From Psococerastis gibbosa (lineage: Eukaryota; Arthropoda; Insecta; Psocodea; Psocidae), in contig OZ020485.1 of assembly GCA_963971405.1 (NCBI GenBank), positions 36,537,921 to 36,601,920 of the forward strand: 64,000 nucleotides of DNA, read 5' to 3'. Positions within the stretch are counted from its first letter, which is position 1, and every line of letters starts with the position of its first letter. Position numbers and translations under genes: made by a program. Below, piece by piece: positions 23,923-33,989 of the stretch. The notes beneath the pieces were generated by a model. It made no database searches. It was not told the DNA's origin and saw only the letters and a list, made by a program, of their open reading frames with translations.

Positions 23923-24050
23923 GTAAACACGAAATGACAGGCTTATCCTACGTTTATTTTACGCCAGACCTGCTCCCGCGACCGCCTGCTATGAACGGGC
24001 TATTAGCAATACGGAAAAATAAAAATACAGGTGTAGAAAAAGTTACTTAC

Positions 24051-24157
24051 CTTGTACGAACCTAAATTTTTTACAGAGCAAGCTAATTTGACGTTTCTTC
24101 CCGCAGCTACAGTTACGTTTTCTATGTGATCAACAAAGTCAGGCTCTTCAACTTGAG
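24051..24157 (-). CDS. internal exon of lachesin/DIP-like Ig-domain protein
   Basis: Encodes QVEEPDFVDHIENVTVAAG then RNVKLACSVKNLGSYK. This is the start of the first Ig domain of the lachesin / Dpr-interacting-protein group of arthropod neuronal cell-surface proteins. The LACSVKNLGSYK strand holds the first Ig cysteine, and the next exon should begin with V-A-W. On the minus strand a pyrimidine tract and CAG (24158-24172) precede the exon, and GTAAGT (24050-24045) follows it directly. It is 107 bp: two bases complete a codon, then 35 codons end in phase 0. A phase-1 intron entering the Ig domain is typical of Ig genes. Alternatively, an in-frame ATG at 24206 would add MNLKCVVISLTLSFFSA, which looks like a signal peptide but overlaps the pyrimidine tract, so splicing is favoured. 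No other exon was found in the window. Confidence 0.82.
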
Positions 24158-24324
24158 CTGAAAAAAAAGATAGTGTCAATGAAATCACGACGCATTTCAA
24201 ATTCATCTATTTTTTGTCGTACGAAAAAAAATTCACAAGATTTATACTCGAATTTAATTATACTTCACCATCGATAGGTAACGGCAGAAAATTCCTGTTT
24301 CTTACTACATTCCTTTCTCATTGT

Positions 24325-24540
24325 AATAAATAAGGACTTTTTTTGTTCTATTACTAAACAAACCTAGCGGAGTTGGGGCTACAAAGCCCTCTCTTACACT
24401 CAACTAGGAAAGCCCGGGACCGCCTGCTTCACATGCCCTCCGAAGCAAGGCCAGAAAATGTAGGAAGTGTACGACTCGAAGAACCAACAACCTTTCGGGT
24501 GAAAGTCAGACTCCGTACCACTACTCTACATGTCTTGACT
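24325..24540 (-). repeat. tRNA-derived SINE, family A, copy 2
   Basis: Same structure as copy 1. The head near 24540 contains ACATGTAGAGTAGTGGTACG. The B box reads GGTTCTTCGAGTCG, carrying a small insertion that breaks the consensus. The AAAGTCCTTATTTATT tail lies at the left. TGTAATA occurs at both edges and may be a short target duplication. It lies in the inferred intron, about 170 bp beyond the exon. Confidence 0.85.
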
Positions 24541-24544
24541 CTGT

Positions 24545-25305
24545 AATATAGAATATAAATTCCTAATAAGCTACAGAATTTTTAAATACAGGAATTGTCT
24601 CATTTTCGAATCAGTTTGCAGCCTAAATTCCTCCAAATAGGTTTATGAAGATATTTCTATGACGGTTTCGGTTTATGGAATAACCCCTCATATTATGTTG
24701 GCAATAAGATATAATGGTCTGGGATTACTACTACTCCAATCCATATTTCCCAAAAGTCAACAGCCCATAAACTTTGAGTGAATCGAATCGCCAATATTTG
24801 CTGAGCACTACATTCTGCAATTTAAATAGTTCCACATAGATTCATCAGGAACAACATAGGGCCCATGTATCGCAGCATAGCAATAGTTACTAAAGATAAA
24901 CTCATCATGTTATTGGGTTAGTAAATGACAATACACATAGTGTAGCAGGTCGGGTCGGGTTTTGTAAAATAAACGTATTGCCACTGCCACAGTGAAGTGC
25001 ACTTCAGCCTCTCCGGCAGAAAATTAATTTATCTGAAAGAATATTGTTATCGTAGGCACCCATTGGACCATTGGTATAAGGGTGAAAATAGCTTTTAAGA
25101 GGACATGACGTAATGTATAGGTATATAGGTAATCATTGCAAAGTGTAACATCATATTTTAAAGGTAATTTTAATGTTTAGCGTTGTCAATGTTTCATTAA
25201 ATTTATAAGTGCCTGCATGAAATTTTAGTCCTCAATAATTTTAACGAAATAAATCACTCACTGTTCCAAATGTTAACAATTCCTTATAATACTATGTATG
25301 ACATA
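24545..25305. other. non-coding stretch, nothing assigned
   Basis: AT-rich sequence without recognised elements or exons. Confidence 0.5.
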
Positions 25306-25309
25306 ATTT

Positions 25310-25405
25310 TATTATCTTCTGCTGTTTGAATAGACTAAATCTTCAAATTATTCGCGTGGTAAATTAAAGAAAAGTGTGCCAGATTTGGGAGTGTCAATTT
25401 TCTAC
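25310..25405. repeat. half of foldback family E
   Basis: CTGTTTGAATAGACTAAATC, then TTCAAATTATTCGCG and GAGTGTCAATTTTCTACGTT match the right arms of the larger foldback elements at 26.96-27.32 and 60.66-61.70 kb. The left arm was not found. Confidence 0.5.
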
Positions 25406-25474
25406 GTTCCAAATCATGTTTGTAGATATTGCAGTATGTAGCCTTGCTTCGGCGGTTCCAATTATGAAAAAAAT

Positions 25475-25566
25475 ATTGAAAAGTCTCGGTAAGAAATACT
25501 GTACGGCACCCCTCTACATTGGTAGATGGCAGTGCCGTCCAGTATTCCTTACCGAGAATTTTCAAT
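25475..25566. repeat. 92-bp near-perfect hairpin, family F
   Basis: The arms ATTGAAAAGTCTCGGTAAGA (plus AATACTGTACGGCACC) and their inverse, GTGCCGTCCAGTATTCCTTA (plus CCGAGAATTTTCAAT), pair over about 33 bp with three mismatches before an internal bubble and small loop. The length is compatible with a pre-miRNA-like transcript, but a related copy at 13985-14055 points to a tiny MITE family. Confidence 0.75.
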
Positions 25567-25603
25567 TGATAAGAAGAAGCACCTTCAGCGTAGCCAACGG
25601 CCT

Positions 25604-25900
25604 TACCATGTTGAATCCATTAGAGCAGAGCATGTTTCAAACTGCGGCAAACTTGGTAGTGTGCACAGCGTTGGCAGGGGAACTTGGTGGGACATGATAA
25701 CGCGCTAATACTATACCAGTCAGTCTACGTGCGTGTCGAGTACTGGTCACCTCCGATTTAATCATGTGACTATACCATGTTCCCCAAGTGGTTCGGAATC
25801 CACTATAATCAGGAGGACCACCCTGTCAGTCAAGTCCCCTTCTCCCCGAGGTGAAAAAGTCTGCCATTAGGGTGCCTCTAGTTAACAAACAGACTCAATC
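25604..25900 (-). repeat. interspersed repeat family D, copy 2
   Basis: Inverse orientation of the 6.5-kb copy. It shares GTTCGGAATCCACTATAATC, CTGGTCACCTCCGA, GGTGCCTCTAGTTAACAAAC and the outer AACTTGGTAGTGTGCAC block. Confidence 0.6.
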
Positions 25901-26111
25901 CCCCCACCAGGTTGACAGGGTTGCTTAATGCTGAAAGCAGGCGTTAGAAACAACAACAACAACAGCACCTTCAGTGTAAGCCGTAAGGAAATTTTCCCAG
26001 TACACAAACACACAAATTTAATTAATTAATAAGGACTAATAAAATTGAGGGCTCAGTGGAAGGATACAATAGAAGAGGGCAGCCAAAAAGGAATTCATGG
26101 ATCAACTCAAC

Positions 26112-26266
26112 AAATCGACTTCGATGGCCAGGTGGTAACGTGCTTGCACTTATGCGAGTCTTTACGATCGGAGACGTGTCGTAACGCAACACTGGTATAC
26201 TAACCTACAGAGGCGACTGAAGAGGTCAATCGGATACATTCATTAAATTGTTAAAAAAAAAAAAAC
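26112..26266 (+). repeat. SINE family B, copy 2
   Basis: Begins CGACTTCGATGGCCAGGTGG, whose TGGCCAGGTGG fits a pol III A box. It contains GATCGGAGACGTGTCGTAAC and CAGAGGCGACTGAAGAGGTC and ends AAATTGTT followed by a poly-A tail. Confidence 0.7.
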
Positions 26267-26269
26267 CTG

Positions 26270-26924
26270 GAGGAGGACGCAGGAGCTCGAACGTAACAAG
26301 AGCTGAAGAGGAAGGCGCAGGACTGAGGGGGCTGTAGGATTACTTGCAGGGAGTTGCTGCCAACCAATCGTTGAGATTGTGACCTTAGAAGCAGAAGAAT
26401 AATGTATGATGTTGGTAGCCGGTAGACCTTTAATACCATAACTGGCCCAGCACAGTGAAGGTTGTAAAGACCTTACACTAATGAATTATTTGGTGTTTAA
26501 TTAAGTCGGATTCCTTTGTAAGTTGCTTCTCGTTAGGGGCATACTTGGCGAGTCCGGCGTTATTGGTTGTCATCCCACAATAACCTTTCTCTCGTGAATT
26601 TAACTACGTTACTAAGCATAATTTACTTGATTTACTTTGACTACAGCTTTTGGCCAATCCAGTGGTATTTTTATATTTTCTAAATTCCAAACGTGGCCAT
26701 AAAATCCAAGATGGCCGACGACAAAAATGGGATTTTGCATGCGGAGGTTTTTGACAATTATATTTAAAAGATTAATTAAAAATTAAAATGATATAACTTT
26801 AAGAAAATATGCAAGTAGGTACTACGGAGACCACGAAATCTAAAAAATGGACCTGAGATATTTTTAGCATGCGGTATAAACATTGAAACTATCCCACAAA
26901 AATCAATTCAAAACCAATGGCTAG

Positions 26925-26928
<4 letters not shown>
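26270..26928. other. non-coding stretch, nothing assigned
   Basis: No gene or element end recognised. Confidence 0.5.

Positions 26929-26929
<1 letters not shown>

Positions 26930-26957
<28 letters not shown>
26930..26957. repeat. poly-A tract
   Basis: About 28 consecutive A residues directly at the left edge of the foldback element at 26958. It may have served as an insertion site. Confidence 0.9.
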
Positions 26958-26960
<3 letters not shown>

Positions 26961-27322
26961 GGACACCAAAATCGAATGTTTTAATTGATTTTTCTCTTTA
27001 ATTTACAAAACAAGTTACCTATTAAAGAATTAGTCAATCCAAGTTATAAATCACTATTGAGCACATCATACTTTCAGGTATATGTACCTTTAATGCTTGG
27101 TACTGCAGTTTCTTCATAAAAATACTGGGGACTAAAATTTCACCAATAATTATTGTAAAATGTATGGAAAAACTATTACATCAAAAATTAAAAATACCCC
27201 ATAATATAACGAAATATTATTCTACAATTTGAATAGACCAATTCTTTAATAGCGTCCATTGCGAATAAAAAATGAAAAATAAAAATCATATTTCGCAGTG
27301 CCAATTTTCTACGTTCCGGCAT
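26958..27322. repeat. foldback element, family E, uninterrupted copy
   Basis: The left arm from TTGGGACACCAAAATCGAAT through CTATTAAAGAATTAGTCAAT pairs with the right arm, which in inverse reads AAATTGGCACTGCGAAATAT and CTATTAAAGAATTGGTCTAT. The centre contains CTTCATAAAAATACTGGGGA. This copy serves as the empty-site reference for the interrupted copy at 60.66-61.70 kb. No coding potential. Confidence 0.65.
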
Positions 27323-27324
27323 CT

Positions 27325-29840
27325 CCTTTTAATATACCGATCAAGCATATAAGCGTTAGCTAAATAACTGGTTTGTTTTCCTATCCCGAAAACGTGCCTC
27401 CATTTAATCAGACATATTTGATAGCAAAACTTTATTGGGCCGTCAGGGGTAATGTAGTGAGCTGAAACTGAAACTCTGTGCTGTGATGAGGCTGGCAAAT
27501 CAACCGTCCAGCCATATTTCACGTCAGTTGTAATGCGGCGAGTTTTGTGGAGCCGCCCAACTTTTTTTTTCTAAATCTCTACGAATTTTCCAAAGAACTT
27601 TGGTTATTACAACTTTTATTACATCGTCGTATTGTTTCTAAAACTGGGATGGTTATGCCAAATGTGGGATAGAAAAGGGCACATTTGACATTTTACTATG
27701 TTTCCGCTTTTGTAACTTAAATTTCAAAACGGCAAGCAGAATAAGTCAACATTTAAGAGGGAACTTCATGTTGTTACTTTTTTTATAGTTGAGATAAGAT
27801 GGACTCACGATGATTTATCACATTAATCATACATTCAAAAATAAGTTATTACTGTAACTTAGGCCTAGTACCGTATACAATTTTGATACGTAAAAAAAAA
27901 AAAAGACTAGAAAAACAAGAACAAAACCAGAAAACTAAACTAAACTAAAATCCTGCACCGTCCTCTCCATATTAATAGACGAATAGTGCCCCCCCCCCCC
28001 CCCGTACTGGTGGTAGGGTGATAGCTTTAAGGTGATAATCTATAATGTTAATTTAATGATCCAATGAATAGAAACTTATACAGTACATACGCAAGACTTA
28101 TAATTAACATTATATTGTGCATGTATTTCATAGCGTGAATGAATATTTAAAAAAATTGTAACTTTTCAGTTTTTGTACTCTTGAATACTTTGAATAGTCA
28201 TTGAAAGCATCGTAGAGTCAAGCCAAGTTAGCCTATATTCATTCTGGCTGAACTTTTCCCCTACATTTCGAGCAGGCAACCTATTACTGATACAAATAAA
28301 CGTCTCACCAAAAGAAACCGATTAGCGCATGTTCCTACACATTTAAATACATACTGTATGTCATTCGTTAAACGTTACACATTGTAAACTATTCATTCCA
28401 CCCTCACATAATAGGCTACAAAAGATACAAACCAAATGTAAAATGATAAAAGTTACAAGCACAACGATTTTACCTTTCCAAACAACCCAGAACCGCAACA
28501 ATGCATAAACAAAGGGCTTGGGCTACATAAATATTGTACCGATTATCATATTTTATCGCCATTGCCAGACGCGTTAAAGGGTATTGTTGCTCGAGCTGTT
28601 ATCGGCTTGATGCATCACTCGATAACTCATATTAATGGATTGGGGAGGGTTTAAGTAAGTGAAAGAGGCAGTCTTTGTGGCTACCTTTTATAATTTATAG
28701 CGGGCATGAAGATAACTGTAACAGGGAGGAGTGTTGCGGAGATAGGGCATGATCGCGGGGTGTTATAGCCCCCCCCCCCACCTCCAATTATGCGGCCCCT
28801 TCCCATTTCTGGTCCCCGCCGCGTGGGGGGTCAATTACATTGGCAGCTGTAATCTTGGTTGGACCCACTGCTGCTGCGGGTTCCATGATTCGACTTCAAA
28901 ATGCAAATTATTCGATTGCAAACTTCTCTATAATTGGAAATTTCAAATGCTCCCCAACGACTCAGGTATGTTTTACTTTGAGATGGTTTGCCCGGGGAGA
29001 TACATTTCCTGGGTTGTGTAACTACCACAGCAATAGATCCGGTAACTGTGCCAATCGGCACTTAAGCTTAACGGTTCAACAGAATGTACAGTATAGAAGT
29101 TTTTATTCTACAAAAATAGGGTAAGATAAACTGCCTGGAAAAATTTTATGAGCCAACCCTCCAAATTTGAACAAAAAATAAGTATGGGACAAGTGACCAA
29201 AATCTCACAGAATTTTTTCTAGGATGTAGGCTATTGCAAAAATTAAAGAATTATGGAAACATTGATTAATATAAAGTACTCTTTCAGAAAAAGTACTTTT
29301 AAGAGGGATTCCACTTATCCTGCATGTGCCTCTTAAGACATATTTGTAATATATTATAGATGAAGTAATAAAATCAGTCAGTATGGCGATTCCCAAAACT
29401 GAAACTGACTTTGGAATTTAGTAAAAATTATGAACTACCCTCGACCTCAGCAACCAAATAGACCTTCTCAGAACTTCACCAACTATTGTTTGCTTGAATA
29501 ACGGTGAACCTGACACAGTTTGGAATATAATTTAGGGAAGGGAAAGGAACCCTTCTGTATAAGAAAATTTATCAAATTTGCATACGATCCTGAGCATGAG
29601 CTTTATTCATGACCTGCTGGTGACTCATTTATCCAGCTAGGGGAATTGATGAAATAAGGGGTTCCACCTTTTATGTATACAACATATTTTGCCTCCCAAG
29701 CAATTTTCTTTTCAAATTCCTTTGAAAACGCGCCCCTCGTGGGATTTCGTTATGTATGGCCCTTACAAAGGTTATATTTTTGACTGTGCATATAATAGAA
29801 GCAGCACATTATTAGTGGAAAAGTTAAGTAAAGGTAAGTT
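27325..29840. other. non-coding stretch, C/G runs, nothing assigned
   Basis: Contains C runs near 27990 and 28768. Positions 28540-28700 and 28800-28960 are less AT-rich and free of recognised repeats, but no exon signals were found. Confidence 0.5.
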
Positions 29841-29845
29841 TAAGC

Positions 29846-29905
29846 CAAGGCCGTAGGTAGGATGAAATGTAGGGTGGGTCAAGGAAAGCGGGAGGGGGGG
29901 GGGGT
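29846..29905. repeat. possible one-ended hAT-like MITE remnant
   Basis: CAAGGCCGTAGGTAGGA, followed about 35 bp later by a G run, resembles the termini of the element at 55.07 kb. No inverted partner or duplication was found. Confidence 0.28.
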
Positions 29906-29964
29906 TACTTGTTACAGAACAGAATTCACTTAATATATTATCAAATAAATAAATAAAAAATTGG

Positions 29965-30120
29965 GCAAACTCGATTTGAGGAGGTAAAACCCCTCAAAAA
30001 CTACAAAAAAAAACGGCCAAAAATTGATTTCCTGGAAAACGGCTCGAACGATGTTTTAAATTCGCATATATAGTATCCATGTAAACAAACCGCAATAGGT
30101 GGCTTGCCCGTCTGATTCTG
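29965..30120 (-). repeat. degenerate fragment of repeat family X
   Basis: AAAACGGCTCGAACGATGTT, TTAAATTCGCATATA and GGTGGCTTGCCCGTCTG parallel the middle of family X (AAAACGGCTCCAACGATTTC, then TCGCTTGCC). It lies immediately before the nearly complete copy 3 and is clearly older. Confidence 0.45.
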
Positions 30121-30201
30121 GAGCAAAAAAAAAAAAAAAAAAAAAATCAAAACTGAATTTGCATCAATTTATTACTATTATTACTACTGTATAGTATTAT
30201 T

Positions 30202-30973
30202 GCTTTCCAATTTATACGTAGTATAAGGAAAGCTTTGTGACGGTCGAAATTTTCGATTCCGAGATTTCAACGGATTTACACGTTTTGAGGTCCCAGGAAC
30301 CCAAAAAAGTGGTTTTTACGAAATGTCTGTTTGTCGCTCTGTCTGTCGCTCTGTCTGTCTGTGAGTCGATTTCCGGGCAAACTACTCTGTCGATTTTGAT
30401 GAAATTCCGCATGTAGGTTCACAAAAATCATACCTCGGGACCAATTTTTTTTTATTAGGGGCTAACTCAATTTGGGGGGGGGGGGTTTATTCTCAAAAAA
30501 CTCCAAACAAACGTCTAAAAAAATTATTTCTCAAAAACGGCTCCAACGATTTCTTTTAAATTCACATATATTTTAGTCGTTATTAATGTTGACAAAATGC
30601 GGGGGGTCGCTTGCCCCTTGATAGTTTGCTTCTGGGGGTAAAAAAATAAAAATAACTAAATAATTAATTTTAATGAAAAATGACTAAAAAATAATTTTTC
30701 TGCGAAACCTTTCTATCGATGATTTATACCTTCAGGTATGTTTTAGGTGTTAAATTGAGTAACGAAATCGGACAGGTTGCTTTCCCAGATAAGTATTTGG
30801 TTTTGTACAAAAAAATGTTTTTTTGAAAAAATGATAGAAAATTCACACTCAAACGCATTGCGTGCCCTGCCAGTATTGCTGTGCGTTAATGTGTTGGTCT
30901 GACCTATCTAGAATTTACCTCACCTCCTTTGATAAATTGGAAAGCATGTTCGAGTAAACTCGGACTGGTTCTT
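30202..30973 (-). repeat. interspersed repeat family X, copy 3 (772 bp)
   Basis: Inverse orientation: GCTTTCCAATTTATACGTAG at the left edge and AAAGCATGTTCGAGTAAACT then CGGACTGGTTCTT at the right. All internal landmarks are present except a segment of roughly 70 bp next to the 5' end (the G-run and GACGTCACTGG block), which is deleted so that the AATTTATC tip joins directly to the GGAGGTGAGG motif. Confidence 0.85.
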
Positions 30974-31030
30974 GTAAATTGGTCTGCCCGTTCCAGACTA
31001 TGCAACAGTCCCAGGCCACGGTGTGGGCCC

Positions 31031-31212
31031 ATAGGACAGTGGACCTCCTGATTATAGTGGATTCCGAACCACCTGGGAAACACAGTGAAGTCACACGAGT
31101 AGTTCGGAGGTGACCAGGACAAGTCCTACCATGTTTCCCTACCGGCACTGTGCACACGATCAAGTTATCTGCAGCTTTGAAACTGCTCTGGTCCGCTGAA
31201 TTCAACTTGGTA
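31031..31212 (+). repeat. interspersed repeat family D, copy 3 (truncated)
   Basis: Shares GATTATAGTGGATTCCGA, TTCGGAGGTGACCAGGA, CTACCATGTTTCCCT and GAATTCAACTTGGTA with the other two copies. The left portion is missing. Confidence 0.58.
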
Positions 31213-31214
31213 TG

Positions 31215-32015
31215 GTGGCCGGCTAGAATAATACGGTGGATACTTTGATAGTATAACGGGTTAGACAACTTGAATGAGTAACAGTAACAGAGCAGGAAGA
31301 AAAGCATGTAGTAGAGTTGTCGCTGTCGGGGTGACATGTTTATCGACAGGAGGTGAGGTAACGAGCGTACGACAGCAGATGAGTCCATAAATCACAGTGA
31401 CAGCCGGATAATTAGCACCCAATTTCACTGTCGCAAGCCTCATATTTAACTAACAGGAGCCGACTTTCACCCAGGCCAATTTTCAGGGGGAAAATCAGGG
31501 CTTTCTCTACATTAAAATTTATGACGCAATTGCACAACAGTAGCGGGTCTAATTCAGTAGCAATTTCTAATTTCACGAAGTAGACCTCAAAAACCCCTAG
31601 AATATAGGATCTGTACAAATTAGGTCACAAATTACTGCTATAGACTTGGTATAGCACAGTATAATATAGTTAAATAACATGCGAATATCTTAGAAAAATA
31701 ATGGAGTAAAAAAACCTACGATGATCTAGAAAAGGGGCGGAAGTCTGGAACTCGTTCAGCAAAAAGTCCACAATCTGCAGTAAGGAGCAGTCTGACGTAT
31801 TCGTTTGCTACAAACATTAATTTTTATTACTTCATGAAAAGAATTCAAAATGTGATGAAACAATGGTCCTTTTAATCAACATTTGCGACAAGGACCACAA
31901 AAAATATTCAAGATAGCTAGCTCAATAACCTAGCCTAGCTCATTAACGGTGCAAATTTGGTACTACAAAATGTGATCGTACAATAGTTCCAAATTGACCC
32001 AGGAGCACGCCCTAG
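31215..32015. other. non-coding stretch with signal-peptide-like frames
   Basis: On the minus strand around 31261-31443, overlapping frames encode hydrophobic stretches such as LLHAFLPALLLLLIQ. No good splice donor follows them and no family match is evident, so no exon is called. Confidence 0.4.
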
Positions 32016-32020
32016 AAGTA

Positions 32021-32914
32021 CGAGGTGTGCCAATTAAATACCCGGACTGGGGCCATAAAAGCGATTCATTTAAATTAACTTACTTTCTTTTACTAATTGT
32101 CACCTTCAACATACATCCCTTCCCTATCGACACTTCGCTGCATGCGGATCTTTCACTGTTTATAACAATGCTTCATGTCATTGGGTATGAGGCTGTGGGG
32201 CAGCTCCGCCGTTTCCGCCTTCACCTCATCCATCGACTTTCAAGGCAGATTTGATTTTAGGGAAGAGGAAGAAGTCACAGGGGGCTAGATCTGCATGTTC
32301 AAGCACAGCACAAGCACCTGTCTGTGCACTCTTTCTGTCCGGTTTTTCTGTTCCTGCGAAAGGTTTTTTGTTACCAATTTCGCACTCACTTTTGTCATGT
32401 TCAGTTCGTCGTGAAAAATTTGTCGCAACGTTTCTTTATTACTGTTTACCATTTTAGCTATCAATCTTGTTGAAAGAAGTCGATCTTCCCGCACAATTTC
32501 GTTAATTTTCGACACCATTTCATTTGTTCTCATTGAGAATGGTCGTCCTGGACGCGCATTGGCCATAACCTCTTCCCGGTCATTACTAAATATTTTGTGC
32601 CACTCAAACACAGTTGTACGCGACATCACATTTTCGCACTAAGTCTCTGTCAAAAATTGGAAACATTGTGTGGGTGTATTTTTCTAAAAATGTCAAACTT
32701 AAACGCTGCTCAATACTTGCATCAACCATTACCCCGGCAAAGTGTAGCAACATGGTACACTTCCGAAGGGCATCAATCGCAAACTAACTGGCTGAAAGGA
32801 ATGAAATTGCAAGGACTTGAAGTTCAAAGTGAGCAGACCTATAAGTACCATTTCTATCCGATAAAAGCCCTGACAGTTATAGGTCCAATCCCGGTATTTA
32901 ATTGGCGCACCTCG
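32021..32914 (-). mobile_element. internally deleted mariner element, 894 bp
   Basis: TA dinucleotides at 32019-32020 and 32915-32916 flank inverted repeats of about 30 bp: left CGAGGTGTGCCAATTAAATA, right in inverse CGAGGTGCGCCAATTAAATA. Inside, on the minus strand, are the two ends of a mariner transposase gene with the catalytic middle missing. Full-length mariners are about 1.3 kb, so roughly 0.4 kb is lost. Non-autonomous, possibly mobilisable only by a related transposase. Confidence 0.92.
32093..32729 (-). pseudogene. mariner transposase, deleted and mutated
   Basis: Start ATG at 32729 gives MVDASIEQRLSLTFLEK. A small deletion shifts the frame, which resumes as NTPTQCFQFLTET, a TAG, then CENVMSRTTVFEWHKIF. 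The mariner DNA-binding half continues through ARPGRPFSMRTNEMV and the second helix-turn-helix, STRLIAKMVNSNKETLRQIF, to KNLSQEQKNR. Near 32285-32310 the sequence jumps to APCDFFLFPKIKSALKVDG, the last catalytic block of the DD34D family with its third Asp in CDFFLFP. The final residues MYVEGDN end at TAG 32093-32095. The first two catalytic Asp residues are gone and several stops are present. Confidence 0.9.
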
Positions 32915-32924
32915 TATATGGCCG

Positions 32925-33800
32925 TTCGCTTTAAACTCCCAGTAGATAAAAATATTCCCATTATTTTTGGGCTTATTTAAAATTGCTTTTGACAGTATGC
33001 CCTTATGAGGGCAGACCTAAAGGGACCTTCCATTTCTGATTTTCGGGAGTTTTTGGACTTGCCCAAACAAGCCCAAACCCCGGTTGGCCCCCACCATTTT
33101 CAGGGCTAGGTAGGGGTGCTGTTTTCCGTTTTTTTTTCTTCATTTCAAATTCCTCAACGTGACAAACTGTGCAAAAATGTCCTCCTGTTTCCCAGACAAA
33201 AGGAAAACATTCGTGATTAGTCCGTAGATTATGTAAGATTTATCGGCACTAATAGAAGTTAAATTTAATCTCAGCAACAGGATAGACACCACAAAGTGTA
33301 TGAGAACATCAAATCAAGGCAGACCGCAAAGAGTGATGAAGGGAAGCCCACGTCGCCACATGAGACCGCTAAACTTAACACAGGATTAAAGTGACTCCCT
33401 CCACACCTCACTCTGACAGAATATGGGAAGCTAAAGCGGGAACATTGAATATTACAATGACAGCCTGTGAATGGGAAAGGATGAAGGATAATCTATCGTG
33501 GCATCGGAAATTAAAATCGATTCGGCAAGACGAAGTGAGAGGCTTTCGACATCTTCACAAAACTTTCCTTTCCCAGCTTTTCTTACACCATCTTACTACC
33601 ATCTTTGCCAACTATTTGGCCACTGCTTCCTTGTCTCGGCACCAGTCTGCAAAATTGATGGCTTTAGTTTACGCACCATTCCCGTTTCGTTCCTACTTAT
33701 GAAACCGATTGTTTCTGATCACCAATTCAAAATGAGGATTCGTTTGTATCATAATTAAATTAAAATTTTAATTTTTGCAATGGCAAACTAACATCTTGTT
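32925..33800. other. non-coding stretch, nothing assigned
   Basis: Frames at 33391-33758 (plus) overlap each other and show no recognisable domain. Confidence 0.5.
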
Positions 33801-33804
33801 CTTC

Positions 33805-33985
33805 ATTAAACGTTACTTCTATCGAAGATTTGGACCTGCTCTGAAAAGGGAAGGCGTGCTGTTGACTGACTTAGGTTTTTCAACCAGAATGTTTTTCTTG
33901 TGCCGGGAGCTCTCTGTCCTTCTATCTTCCCTTGGACTATTACATGCAGAAGGCGATACTTTTAGTTTCTCATCACAACTAACAT
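33805..33985 (-). pseudogene. 5'-truncated LINE 3' end (family L), copy c
   Basis: The reverse complement begins MRNEKVSPSACNSPRED and retains nucleotide similarity to CAAGGGAAGATAGAAGGAC, then TTCTGGTTGAAAAACCTA and CCCTTTTCAGAGCA in copies a and e. The frame has shifted, so the protein motif NEKYRLL is broken. Confidence 0.62.
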
Positions 33986-33989
33986 CAAT

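Noticed and set aside
31261-31443. Hydrophobic minus-strand frames that could be the signal-peptide exon of the lachesin/DIP-like gene
   Set aside because: No GTAAGT-like donor follows in the required phase, two overlapping frames are equally open, and no family sequence is recognisable.
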